From Pyxicephalus adspersus (taxonomy: Eukaryota > Chordata > Amphibia > Anura > Pyxicephalidae), in NCBI RefSeq assembly GCF_032062135.1, contig NC_092861.1, forward strand, positions 60,152,451 through 60,216,450: a DNA stretch of 64,000 bases, written 5' to 3'. The stretch's first letter is position 1, and every line of letters starts with the position of its first letter. Shown piece by piece: positions 24,160 to 36,689 of this stretch. The notes under the pieces are model-generated. The model saw only the letters and a list, made by a program, of their open reading frames with translations, was not told where the DNA came from and did no database searches. Position numbers and translations under genes: made by a program.

Positions 24160-27100
24160 ACTTTAACCCATTCTGAAGTGAACTGATATGGATATAGGCA
24201 TATGTAACAACTATCCATATTGCATTATCTTTGCTTGAGGGTAGGAACCCTTTATATTGGTGTTAATTGGGAGGAGGGCCTCGTCTACTAGTTCCCAAGT
24301 GGTAACAATACTCTTTACATTGGTGGTCAGTGGGAAAAATATTTTTCTTTGGAGGAAATCTAGTTGATAAATGCTGCCACAGACTCTTGAATGCTAAAAG
24401 GCAATCACGAATCATCACCATAACATACACCATAACATACATAAATAGATGTAGGGAACTCCCAACAAATAGGGGGCATTACACACTAATATGACAGTTT
24501 GTATTGATAATTTGTGACTGGATGGATGTATATTTCTTCACTCATGAGAATAAAAAGTCTGAACATGTAAATCTTGTGATAAAGGGTCGTAAAAGTCCCG
24601 GAATTTATAGTATACACTCTATATTATGTGACTGAGAGAACAAGTCCTTACATGTACGTATATGTAAGGACCTACAAAACCCCAAAGCCTTCTTAGTTTT
24701 GGATGTAATCTGTACAGATTTGCCATTGTTTTCCTATGATATTTAATTTGCCAACTAGTGGCCACCATGTTAGGTCAGCACAAATGCTAAATGGCTGTTA
24801 ACATGTAAAGTGCTTGGCCACATGCTCATACAATATTTCATTGAGAGTTATACATACCAAAAGGATTAAAAAAAATCTAACATGCAGTGACAGAATCACA
24901 AAACTGTACCACATTTACATATAGTTTGGTGCAGGTCCCTTCCTAATCTTGTGCAACAACCTGTGTGCCATATGGGGTTTATTTGCTGAAAGAGTGTAAG
25001 CTGTTCAGTAAGCAAAGCAAATTATCACTCTTCAAAGGATAATTCTTAGTGAATGTGGTTAAAATTCACATTTCAAAGAATACCTACTTACTCACATGCA
25101 AGGAAATGTAAGAAAAAATGTGATATGTGAATGGCTGAAATCACCTCACCTTCACTAAGCTAAAAAAAGCTTTTTTCACTGACAATGTGTACAGTCTAAA
25201 ATAAAGGACATGCTACTCTCTAAAAGCATAGAGAGGTTAGATAATTCCACACTTCATTCCACCCATACAGGGGATACAGTGGTTACCAATCTGGATTTGC
25301 CTTCTTTTTTGTCATTGCTAAATATAAGGATGGGGTGACTGTTTTTTAAGGAAAAATACTTTCTCAGGATCGCAGGCAGAAGAAACCACTGACATTATGT
25401 TCTGGAACATTGCAGGGATTTGCATTATATAAATCTTTGTATATTTAAATACCAGACCTTATGTGTGCACAGCTAGAACTGAAAAGATGGAGTAGCAAAT
25501 ATCAATCGCAAATAGTAATCAATCTCGCATGATTGCTCTATGCTCCAGCCATGTGCAATTAATTGCTACAAGATGCTTCTGCATTCCACTTGTGTAGCCT
25601 GCATTATAGGAAACTATTTGTTCCATCTGTTCTGTGAGCAATTGCTACTCCTTGAGATGAATCACTAGTGATTTATTAGCACTAAAATCTCCATATTTCT
25701 TTCAGTACAGGTTTACTTTTCAGTAAAGCAGAACTGCATATTTCTTTAAAATACCCTATTTGTCTGGAAACTCTTCTATGAATTCTCCCTGGAACCTGCA
25801 AACTAATTTCAAACCCTATCATTAAACATTCGCTCCAGGTTAAATATTCCAGTAGCTAGATGTCCTCCCATGCCCTATTATTCACTAATATTGGTAACCC
25901 CTACTGTCCCCCAGGCCTACTGTCCCCCAGTTGGTGGATCTGCCATGGCCTAAATAGGATATGTAGTTTGACTTATTCATCCAATGTTCTACCATTCACC
26001 CATCATTTCACATCCTATGAATCCAATCCCTCTGAGATTTTCTGTTATTTACAGCTGCATCAACGTTGTGTCCTCCAGGGTTCATTTTACCCTTACCTTG
26101 AAAACTTTGACTTTCTTTGAATGGATCCGTCTCAAAGTCCTGTAAACCAAGGGCATGTTTTGTTCTACCTATGCCATGCTCCTATCAGGCCTGGCACCTT
26201 CACTATTACAATATGTGCTCTACTGGGAGGGTGACACTGGCAGGTCCCTGGAGCCTGAAGACTGGGGGCAAAATGGAACACCACAGCCCATTGCAGTACT
26301 TAAAGTCACATGCACATTTTCTTAGTAAATGCAGTGGCTTACTACCTTTCTAGATGGACTATACAGTTATACAATAAAAAATATTCCATCATGCTGAAAG
26401 ACAAAGGTATCTGATATTTTAAAGTTTCATGTTTCCAGACATACTAATGCATAGGAAGAGCTATGACAATCTAAACAGTCACACAAGCTAGGAGGAGAAC
26501 GTGAGAGACTGCAAGTCCATAATCTCCATGGGATTTACTTAAAAAACAATAGCATAGTGATACAAGTTTTGCATCTGGTATTGCGCATATAACTTCTTTT
26601 TTTTTTCTTTGCCAGGCTGTATAACATCTGCAGCAGACTGTAAATCTTCATGTAGTACTTTTATACAGTAAGGATTCCCATACCCTCTACTGTTTTCTTT
26701 GCCTTGTTTTATATAGTATAGTATGTGGTCTGTAATCACTTTGCTGCTCTGCTCGTTAAATCCAATGCATGTGCATACAGGAAAAAAAAGATTATACCAT
26801 TTATTTAATACAATGATCAATTAAGGTTTATTAAACTTGAGCTGCAGTGAATGCACAAGCCCATAAAGGTAAGTTTTAGAAATTCACGTTTAATTACAAA
26901 TCCTCCATTGCCTGGATTTGGTATTAGAAACTGTCAGCCTTGTAGGTCTATTGTAAATCTTCCTCTTTATTATTATGCAATGAAAGTAATTTGGTTTATA
27001 AATGTTATTTAGTTTACAGAACGCTGATATGAAAATTATTGACATGCACATTGCACTTTGTGAACAATACATGGCAGGTGATTACTTAAACTATCGATCA

Positions 27101-27354
27101 GTGGTTTAGTCGTGATTATGTAACTTGTAAAACTATCAATATTTCCCCTGCATAACCTCCCCTATCTTTGAAGATATATTTATCCACATTCCAAAGGTAG
27201 AGCTATCTCCTGACACTTCTTAAAAGATGAAAAGAATGTTCATAAAGTCCATAGTTCTTTTAAATACACATTTAAACTCTGCTCTTTGCTGTCCATATCC
27301 ATTAAATAAATTACTGAAATACTGTAATATTACACACAAATAAAACATGGTTCT
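24160..27354. other. Intergenic, no gene seen
   Basis: Near 24240-24350 there are two similar blocks ('ctttatattggtgttaattgg' and 'ctttacattggtggtcagtgg'), a remnant of a tandem repeat. The short open frames at 25860-26353 (+) and 26539-26820 (-) have no domains and no homology that I recognise. Confidence 0.45.
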
Positions 27355-27600
27355 GTAGAACACCAGGAAGTTCCCTGTGCTATGAAATTGTGCCTCTCAG
27401 GTTAGTTTAATTAATACCAACAATCTTTTTGGCTTTCTGTAAAGGTGACATTTTTTCCACTGACCAGCAATGTAAGAGGCATTCTTCACCACACTAATAT
27501 ACTGTGACTGTGGGTATAGTAATTATAACAGGGGGTTCCCTGAAGACCTGAACATTATTTCAACTGGTTCCCTCATGTTAAAAAGGTGGATAAAGGCTCT
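27355..27600 (+). mobile_element. DNA-transposon-like repeat, copy 1
   Basis: Shared with 41680-41930: 'gcaatgtaagaggcattctt', 'tttttggctttctgtaa', and an end of 'ctcatgttaaaaaggtgga'. The ends resemble hAT-type non-autonomous elements with 'aaaaaggttgagaaag' termini, but the class is an inference from memory. Confidence 0.55.
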
Positions 27601-29485
27601 ATTAAAATGTATACATTGCTTTTATCTGGGGGTTTTGAAGATCAGTGAAGGGCTAAAACATCAGTTTGTTTTTTTGCCATTTGTAAACTCCTGGGGAAAA
27701 TTTCCCTTTTGGAAATCTCCCAGTGTATCTATACTTATTTCCCTTTTGGGAATCACCCGAAAATTGGATTTCCCCTACAATTATACTTAAAAATGAATAT
27801 TAGTATTGTCATATTATCTATGGTTATCTGTAATTAGGTGAAACAACTATGTGAGTTACTTGCAGGCTGCATATATCCAATACAGTAACTTTGTAGCAGT
27901 GAAGCTGAAAAATGCAGCTTCAGTGCCCTAGAAATATCACATTGCTGATTAGTCAGGTATTGTTGCTTCCATCATGAACTTTTTAGGCCAATATTTGGTG
28001 TAACTCTACCAAAATGGAAATGGGTTATAATCCCTGTTCTGTTTTTATTGCTATCAATAATTTAGGGAGTTTAAGCTTTACATGTTTGTCCTAGGAATCA
28101 TTTTTACCAGGACCTGGCACTGGAAAAGGATTAGATTGGATATATTCTAAGAAAGACACTTTTTCTTTTTCAGCATAGGTGGGATTTTCCTCATATATTA
28201 GGGATTTCCAGCTACATTTTCCATGTCAGAAATTTTACCCATTCCCTGTCTTTCCAAAACAAAAAATGGGGTATTTAGAACAAGCTTTTACATACATATC
28301 TTGCAATTATGTTTTAGAAAAGAAAGCACATCATTCTGTGTAACCAATCTTTGTATACCACAATCTTCCAGCAGAGGGAGTACATGTGCTATAATTGTGT
28401 TTCAATGAAGTTTTGTGCCATTTATTTGCTAGATTTCCCATATATTGTCAGGATGTCTGTGTGTATGGGACAGCAAATAGGGGTCTGGAAGTCAGCAATG
28501 GGAAGGATGCTTCTCCACTGTGGATGAAGTTCAAGAGAAACTTCTTACTGTATATGTAATGCTTCAATTACCTGTTGCTGCACAAACCCAGGTAGAATAT
28601 ACAAATTCAAGATAGCTTTGCTTTAGAAAAACAAATGAGTCTAAAATCCAAGAACTGCAAAATAGGAGATAGATTGGACTAGGGAAGAACTCTGATAAAG
28701 AATATGTTAAAATTAGAACTCCAACTAAACCTTTTGGGGGAAAGGGAAATTAGGGTGTACTGGGATTATTTAGCAAAACTTTACAGAGCAGAGAGAAGTA
28801 ATGGGCAACATGCAATAACACATAGCAACTATTCAGTTTATTAATGTCATATTGGTAAAAGGTGCATTATGGTTTGCTGTTATGGGCTACTGCATTCTGT
28901 GCACTTTGTACTTCTACTACTACTGAATAAATTAGGGGTCACATAGTTTATGTCAAAAATGACTATGTTCTGACTGCTCAATCCTTTTTATGCCTATTTT
29001 TTAGAGGTATTATTTTGTGCTTGTGCACAGTTTATATATAGTCTAATATCTGTGGCAGATTTTTGTCTGGCCTGCCTGCAGGCAGTATATATAGTCTATG
29101 AATATGCATCACTGGGCAATACTAACATGCATGTTGATGCACCTGTCATACATTGTATTGCCTCCCTCTACAACCATCATCTTTTATCTGTGCCTTACTT
29201 TAGAGAATATTGACATTGGCCACCGTGAATTGCTTCCTGATATTCAGATGGTTCCAGTAATAAGTAATTACAGTTAGCAGTGATTATGCCGGTAATAGCA
29301 CACAATAGAAGACACTTTTATTTATTTCTCATATTTATACAAGCAACATGACTTTTAGTTTATTACTAAACTTAACAAGTACAGAACGCATTGTACCATC
29401 TTGTAGTATAATGCCCCTTTTGTCTGTACAAAGGTTCACATATTATTTGAGTTTTGTAATTGCTTACACATATATTCTTCTGTTA
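27601..29485. other. Intergenic, no gene seen
   Basis: AT-rich sequence with short open frames only. I recognise no repeat family, RNA gene or splice-bounded exon here. Confidence 0.4.
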
Positions 29486-29960
29486 CAGTCATGGATGAAA
29501 AATATTGACACCCTTTTGTTTATATCAGAAAATGCACCACTTCTCCCACAAAATGGTTGTAATTACAAATGCTTTGGTATTATCATGTTTATTTCTTTTG
29601 TTGGCACTGGAAGAACACTAAAATGCATAGAAAAAAATCTGGGACATTTCACACTAATTGTCGAAAATGGCCTTGACGAAATTATTGGCACCCTCAACCT
29701 AATACTTGGTGGAACCCCCTCTTTGGAAGAAATAACTGATGTTGATCATTTATTAAAAATCATTAAGTCTTTTACATCTCTCTACTGGAATTTTGGACCA
29801 CTCTTCCTTTGCCAGCTGCTCCAGGTCTCTCAGATTTGAAGGTCTGGGTGTAACGCACTGAGCATGGAGAAAAGAAAGAAGAGCAAAGATCTGCCTGAGG
29901 ATTTGAGAACCAAAATTATAGAAAAGCATGGACAATGCCATAATGGACAGTGATGGAGAA
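29486..29960 (+). mobile_element. 5' fragment of a third Tc1/mariner element
   Basis: After a TA at 29484 the sequence begins CAGTCATGGATG and contains 'attattggcaccctcaacct', typical of one Tc1 family's leader. From 29863 the + strand reads MEKRKKSKDLPEDLRTKIIE, the start of a Tc1 transposase N-terminal helix-turn-helix. It breaks off after about 30 residues, so only the left part of the element survives. The 163-residue open frame at 29348-29839 lies in this untranslated leader and is not a gene. Confidence 0.75.
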
Positions 29961-30424
29961 GAATTGCTCATCAGCTTTATCTTTTAACTGTCCTCATGTC
30001 ATTATATGTGTGAATGCCCCAAAAGCTGGTAGGCTCCTAGCGCAGACTCCTATTCTCTCAGTCCAAATGACTGAGAGCTGATTGCAAGACAGATTCACAT
30101 ACATGCAGCATTTAAAGTAGAACTATTTCCTCTGAATAAGACAAAGGTGTCGTACACATCATACCTTTGTCCCTCTGTAAAGTCCAACAAATACTTGTGT
30201 TGAACTTAACAGAAAAGTCAATCTCATTCAACTTCCTGCGATGGGGAGACAATGGTGCTGTACTGCTTCTGAAATCAGAATTCACATTCTTGTCTATTAT
30301 GCCCATGTTCTTTAAACTTAGATGAAAAAATGTTGAAGGGTATATCTACCAGCATTGTCACTACTAATGAACAAGATTGTACCCAACAGTTTTTTGATTC
30401 ACAGAATTGATTCTGGTACTAAAC

Positions 30425-31215
30425 CATGTATAGTTTAAATAGTTTTCATTGAGAATTTTTACAAAATAAGTGTACAAAGAGACATTAAAAATGTTTCCTT
30501 TTCAACAGAAAATATATACACATAGGTTCAATGATACAGTATGGAACGATATATTACTAAGCATATTTTACTTTGTCTCGGAAAATACAAATATCATAAA
30601 AGTGAGAGGAAAAAGGGGGAAAGGGGAAAAAAACATTTATTATAAACCCAAGAAACAAGGTTTGTTTAACTTCTTTCACAAAGTAGAATTCTGTGGAAGG
30701 TGAGTATTAATTATTGTTTTGAGCTTAGAGGAAATGTAATGTCCCCAGCAGGCCCATCGGGAGTGAAATTTATTCAAACAAATATTATCAAATGCCCTGA
30801 TTTCCTCCATCCTCATTATTTCGTTCAGCAGAGTCACAAGTCAGGGGGAGAGGGCTGTTTCTAAAAAAGCTGAGTTGGCGGGCTGCTGCTAGAAGATGAC
30901 CCCATAAACTTTTCCTCATAGAAATCAGATGAAATAGAGAGTAATCCAAATGCCGAGGAGGGGGCAATATTAACAACATACATATCAGAACATATTTCAT
31001 AAACACCCAGCCAATAAGGCTGCAACATAGAACATTCCCATCGTATATGAAGATAAGTACAAACCTTTTAAATGTGATCTGCAGTGGCCTTTTTAGTCCA
31101 GGTTTACTGTTGGGACCCCGCCAGGATAAATAGCCAAAGGTTGGATGTTGTAAACGCTCACTTATTCAAGGTAACTGGGCCTGAAATTCAAATCTTCTTT
31201 TGTGCATCCAGTGGA
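30425..31215 (-). mobile_element. 3' end of an L1/Tx1-like LINE, degenerate
   Basis: On the minus strand, three reading frames in succession give pieces of a LINE ORF2 C terminus. First is HIRWEC (31032-31053), which fits the H-x2-W-x-C motif. Next is HLLAAARQLSFFRNSPLPLT near 30840-30895. Last is EIMRMEEIRAFDN just downstream. Frameshifts separate them. The sequence from about 30425 to 30720 would be the 3' UTR. The element is 5'-truncated, as is usual for LINEs. Confidence 0.75.
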
Positions 31216-31477
31216 TGATTTTGATACTTCTTGCATTAGACTGTATGTTTTACCAGTTGTATAGTTCTGGTAAGTGCAAACTGTATTTGTATTCCAGTGT
31301 GTGACAATGAAGGTTTTATCTGCATAAACAACTATTTCTGTATTCTTCTATTTATATTAGAAACTTTTGATGGACCTTTATTATTTGTTCTTATCAATTT
31401 TGTTTCCTGTTCTGTATAATACATTTGGTCATCAGAATGTACAATTTATACAACTACAATTTGGGCATTGTCACATT

Positions 31478-31680
31478 ATTATTAATATACAGTATTTATA
31501 TAGCGCCAACATATTACGCAGCACTGTACAAAATCCATAGTCATATCACTAACTGTCTCTCAAGGGATCTCACAATCTAATATACCTACCATAGTCATAT
31601 GTCATTACCACGATTTAAGGTCAAATTTGGCCAAATTTGCCAAACCTCTGAGCCACTGTGCTGCCCTCTAAGCCACATAA
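31478..31680 (-). repeat. SINE 3' fragment (family A)
   Basis: It begins 'cagtatttatatagcgccaa' and continues 'gcactgtacaaaatccatag', matching the 3' half of the full-length SINE at 63408-63742. The tRNA-like head is missing. Confidence 0.65.
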
Positions 31681-34600
31681 CAGAAGGTATGTGTATTAAT
31701 AAAAATAATATTAATATTTATTATTTCTCTGTGGTTGGCTATGACTGTTATCATAATGTTTTAAAGTGACAATAGTTCAAAGGGGGTGGGGGGAGTGGAA
31801 CATGTGGGAGGTATATATTGCTGCCTTTGTTTTCTTGTACTGGAGTCCTTTACCCGTTGTCTTTATATCATGCGGATAAAATTTATAAGTAAATATTTAC
31901 ATTAGTGCCATATAAAGCAATACATCTTAGCCAAATGTATAACCTTTTCTCAATTTCTCAAACTTTAAAATGTTTTGTACAAAATTCTCTTGTTTAAAGA
32001 CCCATTAAAATAGAAAAAAAAATACATTTTACTTCAACCATTTCATTCCCAGAGCTGCCTCTCTGCTCCCCCTGCTCTTTCCTGAATAGAGCCCACAAAT
32101 GTTTTTCTTTGTTCAGTTTAGAAATATGTGGGTAACACACCCTATAACCTATTGCATATTAACTCTATGCTAACATATAATACATATTTTGTGACAAATG
32201 GGCCTTTCATTTAGATGCAGGTTTGGGCAGATATGTTTTATTGAGGAAAAGTATTCAGTTAAATTAAAAAAATACATTTAGCATTTTTTTCCTAAGACAG
32301 TTCTGGTATAACTAGTGCAGTTCCACAATAGGTCTTCTGCATGAGAATACTTCTTAATTGTGAAGTTACATAATGTACATAAAGTTTATGCGAAGTTCAA
32401 AGTCAACATTTTTATCTTTTTATTGATTGGATTCTTTCCCAGCTCATAAGCTGTTGTGGATTTTAAAGTAATCAGAAGTGACTTTATTACCAGCAGTAAC
32501 TTTAAACTGACCAGTAGCTACTTAAAACAGCATTGACTTTAAAGTCAAACTCTGAGGCCCCACACATATATTTTATACTAAATTTTAATATGAAGGTACC
32601 ATTGCTCTTGGCAAGAACAAAGATTATCAGTGCAAACTGAGTAACAGGTTAGTATAACATCTGTTATTTACAAGGGAACCTTATCAAAGTCAAATCTTAT
32701 TATGGGCAGATAGAAGCTACATGTAATGGGAGGTACATTCCTTTTTTTCTACTACTCCAGGATATAGGGAGGTGTTGCAGCAACAGTTCTGATTTTAGAA
32801 TTCAGTTCCTCATAGTAATGCATTATCACAGGCTCCAGTCCACTCTAGTATAAACCTGACATGTACTACCGGTATATACAGATATACAGAGTAGACTTGC
32901 CATTGCTTTTCTGCTATACCTTAATGTTTGTGCTGCACATTCGGCTCACCATAAATTTAAATAGAGTCCAATAGAATCTCTGCATTGAGCCTCAGGGTTC
33001 TATTTATATTTCAGTCTTCTGCTTCCCTATCGATCGTCGCTGTAAAGGAAGAAATAAAAAACCTAACATCCTCCTCCCTGGTGCTTATTGTAGCTTTACA
33101 TGAAAGTGAGATCCATTAGCTTGTATGTCTCTTTCTTTCCATCCTCAGCCATCTTTTTTCAGAATATATATTCAATCCAGATCACTGGTTCCACACATGA
33201 CATTTTCTTTTTTGTTAAAACCCAATCCAATCATCTGTATTTAATTCTTGAATGTGGTCAGACTGCATATATAGTAATCATTATATCTTCTCCAAAAGGC
33301 TTTTGAATAGTTTATATCTGCCGCAGCAAGAGTTAGAATACTCAGTGCTGCCATTAAATAGAAAAGTCAGACTGTTGCTGTCACACATGATTGTCACACA
33401 AGTGGTGCCCCATTGCATACTGCTCTAATCAACAGCACTGCTCACAATTACACAACATTCCTAACAGAATTGAATTATGTTGTGTGTTACCAGCTTTGGG
33501 AGCCTTGGATACTTTCATTTTAGTTCTAGTCAATCAAACTATTTGTAATGTGTGGCCAAGTCAACACATGTTAAATATGATCATATTTTATATTCTTCAT
33601 AAATTCTGCCTACATGTTCTGCAGCGTGTATGATGAAAGTATGGTATAATGATGATGAGAGATGCTGGATCACCCAGGTTCACCCATAATGGCCTATTTT
33701 CTCCAGTCTTGGAGAGCTTTAATAAGTCAGACCCTTTGAAAAGCATTTCATAAAATGTTGCTCATCTTCTTGTGAGGTATTCTGGCGCAAAATGCAAGGA
33801 CACCATATGAAGGTTCCAATGAATGGAAGAGTATATATGTGAATACATTGACTTTACCTTCAGGGTCTTAAAACTTATGTCCTGGAGTGGTAAAAAGGAT
33901 GGTGCTTCTCATTACCTGTTTCAGACAGCAGGACCAGTATACAACAGATTCTTACTGATGGTCTAAACTGAATAGTGCGTCATGATATTAAACCCCTACC
34001 TCACTATTGGTTGGAGATTACACTACTCTAAGCACTTGTAAATTAATACCTTTTGTATTAGCTCAACTTTAATTTTCAGTAATCCTCTTAAAATGTTAGT
34101 AAACCCTTATATAAACCATGGTTTGAACATGCCAATGTTATGTACCCTTTAAGTGTCCTTCCTAATATTCTGTTTTTATCAGCCTAAATTACCTTGTGAT
34201 ACAGCTAAAAGTTTCAGCAAACTTTCTGATAATGACAACAGGGTGCTTCCCGGTCTCATTTTGCACCATTTAGAGATTCACTGTATAGTACCTTGTACCA
34301 ATGTACAGCATTCTGTACACTCTACTGATCGGCTTGTAATTATACCAGCAGCCATACCTCCTGGTCTGCCCCAAGCTGTGTACTGACTGTGGCTCCTGTA
34401 AGGAGTATTGCTGTCAATACAGCAAGAGTTTAGCTGACCTCCAGGAGACTCCATTCCCAGACCTTGGAGATAGGAAGAGAAAAGCAGGTATTTAGAGCTT
34501 TTTCTTCAATCTAATTTCATGCACTGCCATTGCTTTTTTTTACATGCCTTAAATTTACAGATATTTTAGAAGCTTGTTCAGCAGACACACACAAAAAATA

Positions 34601-34689
34601 AAATGCAGGTGGGATAACCACTTATCACACACAACTCACTCCCCACTAACCATACCTAAATGGGAACTGCACTCCAGCAGAGTTACCAG
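31681..34689. other. Intergenic, no gene seen
   Basis: A half copy of the palindromic MITE lies at about 33660-33735 ('cttggagagctttaataagt'). The open frames at 33100-33306, 33391-33633 and 34153-34386 have no recognisable domain. I looked for thpo and polr2h exons, which flank CHRD in mammals, and saw none. A fast-evolving thpo could be missed by eye. Confidence 0.4.
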
Positions 34690-35110
34690 AACTGGTGCCA
34701 CCAGTGATCTCTGCAGTACAGTATACACTCTGTAGTATCTATGCCACCTAATAAAATCTGAATTCCAGCACACACATCCTATTTTCCAGTACAGATGCCA
34801 TTACATAGAAATGCAATTCATCACACACTCCTCGTAACCCAGTGTCTATGCCACCAATAAGATTTGCAAATCAATACACATACCTTTCTTTGATGTCCTT
34901 GACATCACTGATATTTATCCTCCAGGGCACATAGCTCTGTCTAAAGGATCAATGCCACCACTTCACTTTACCACACATTTTTTTAAAATTTTTAAACCTA
35001 ACAGGCAGGTACATACACTTATTTCCTACAAGCGTTATTCAGCACCACTCCCTTTCCATTATCTATACCACCAATGGGATCAGCAATCAGAACACATACT
35101 GTGTTCTCTC
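34690..35110. repeat. Highly degenerate tandem repeat, about 53-bp period
   Basis: The core 'tgccaccaat(a/g)(a/g)gat(c/t)tgcaa' followed by 'cacacac' recurs at 34696, 34742, 34796, 34849, 34953 and 35066, with a weak unit near 34902. The spacing is 46-54 bp or about twice that. Unit identity is low, so this is an old array. Confidence 0.55.
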
Positions 35111-35782
35111 CAGTACATTTTTACAGATTAATACTTTTATTCATATATAAAGGAATTGATGTTTGTTTTACTGATTTGTTAATGAATCTAACCTAACTAG
35201 AATCACTTATCAATCACAGTGTTGTAGTGAGATGCAGCATATGCACCCCTTTAGAAGTTGAAAAATATTCTAGAATATTGCACAAAACAATTAACTTCCC
35301 ATTGCGGGAGATGTTTTACAGATGCACTGAAATCATCACCAGGGTTCCCCAACTGCCCTATGTGCATATTTTTTTCTTCCTTCTTTGGTCTTGACGCCAC
35401 AGGTCCCCTCCCTTGGTGTTAGGCAGGTCCTGAATGTCTCATAGAATAAAACCATGTAATGACATGGCAGCATTCTCCTGAGCCCAGAGCATTTAATTAA
35501 AATGCCTCTAGGGATAAGTTCTTCATGTCCTGGACTTACAAGAAATGGGTTGAATGACACTGGATATTATTCAATCCAAAAAAGCCCCCCCACAGAATCC
35601 TTTCTTTAGTATAGTAAAGAAGGATCAACGAGTTGGTAATAGTAGTTGCCATTTTTCTATCCCCACAGGTTTACTTGCAGCTCAGTGGAATCCTTGGAAA
35701 AAAAATAATAAGCCAGACACTTCAGCAGTTTTTTATGATATTTGGGGGCCATTACCACTTTTAGGTCACCATAATCCAATAT

Positions 35783-35935
35783 TTATATAATAAACTGTAT
35801 TTATAAAGTGACAAAATATTACACAGCGCAATACATTAAATAGGGGATGCAAATGACAGACAGATACAAGCAATGACACTGGGGGAGGAGAGGACAAAAG
35901 TTGCTTACAAAATAAGAATTCAGGGTAAATAGCAC
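35783..35935 (-). repeat. SINE 3' fragment (family B)
   Basis: It contains 'attacacagcgcaatacatt', then 'ggatgcaaatgacagacaga', then 'gggggaggagaggacaaa'. This is the reverse complement of the tail seen at 63846-63995. Confidence 0.65.
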
Positions 35936-36386
35936 ACAAAAGGAGGGGGAATATGGTATGGTGGGTAGAAGAGGGTTCCTAGAGAAGTCTTGGAGTCTTG
36001 CATGCTGTGAGGTTATAAGTAAGTTATTGGAAGGTCATTGGGTCGGGTGTATTTGTGTTTCAGGTCAGAAAGGTAGGTGGAACAAGAGCTTTGAAGTGGC
36101 TTGAAGGTAAAGTACAGTTAAATTTTATTTTTTAAAGTTTCAGAAATGACACCAGCTTTAGACTAAAAATTAAAAGCTAATGTTTAATAATTTAAAGTAT
36201 GACCTTGATGTACAGAAACAAATGTTGTGTAAAAAACCCTAACCCCAATAAATGCACTACCGTACTTTTATGGTCCTCCTCTAAACAGGAAGGAACATTT
36301 TTCCCTGACCCTCTCGGGGTGTAATGTTCCAAAATGTTTTCCCTGAAAGAAGACAGCTGCAAATCAAGAGCCACTGACCATAAGGC

Positions 36387-36677
36387 TAAGGCTGCATACA
36401 CGTGCAATAATTGTCGTTGGAAAGGCATTTCACGATCCTTTCCAAGGACCAATGACTGCACGATGAATGAACGATTTCTGCTCTATGGAGAGGGGAGGCA
36501 GAAAGTGACGGAGAGCCTTCACTTCCATTAAGATTGTTTGTCGTCCATCGTCCGTGGATCTGCCAGGACGGCCATTCGGATGATGGACGACGGGCGCTGT
36601 ACACATGTCAGATTCTTGTCCGATATCGGCCCTGAACCGATTGTCAGATGAGAACCATTGGTGTGTACGTAGCCTAA
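36387..36677 (+). mobile_element. Harbinger-like hairpin MITE, copy C
   Basis: This is the best-bounded copy. TAA at 36387-36389 and TAA at 36675-36677 flank inverted termini GGCTGCATACACG and (reverse complement of the right end) GGCTACGTACACACCAAT. A 3-bp TWA duplication is the hallmark of PIF/Harbinger elements. No transposase is present. The orientation is opposite to copies A and D. Confidence 0.75.
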
Positions 36678-36689
36678 GGAGCTCTCCAA

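Noticed and set aside
29348..29839. 163-residue open frame
   Set aside because: It spans the non-coding leader of a Tc1 element and has no domain; the transposase start is separate, at 29863.
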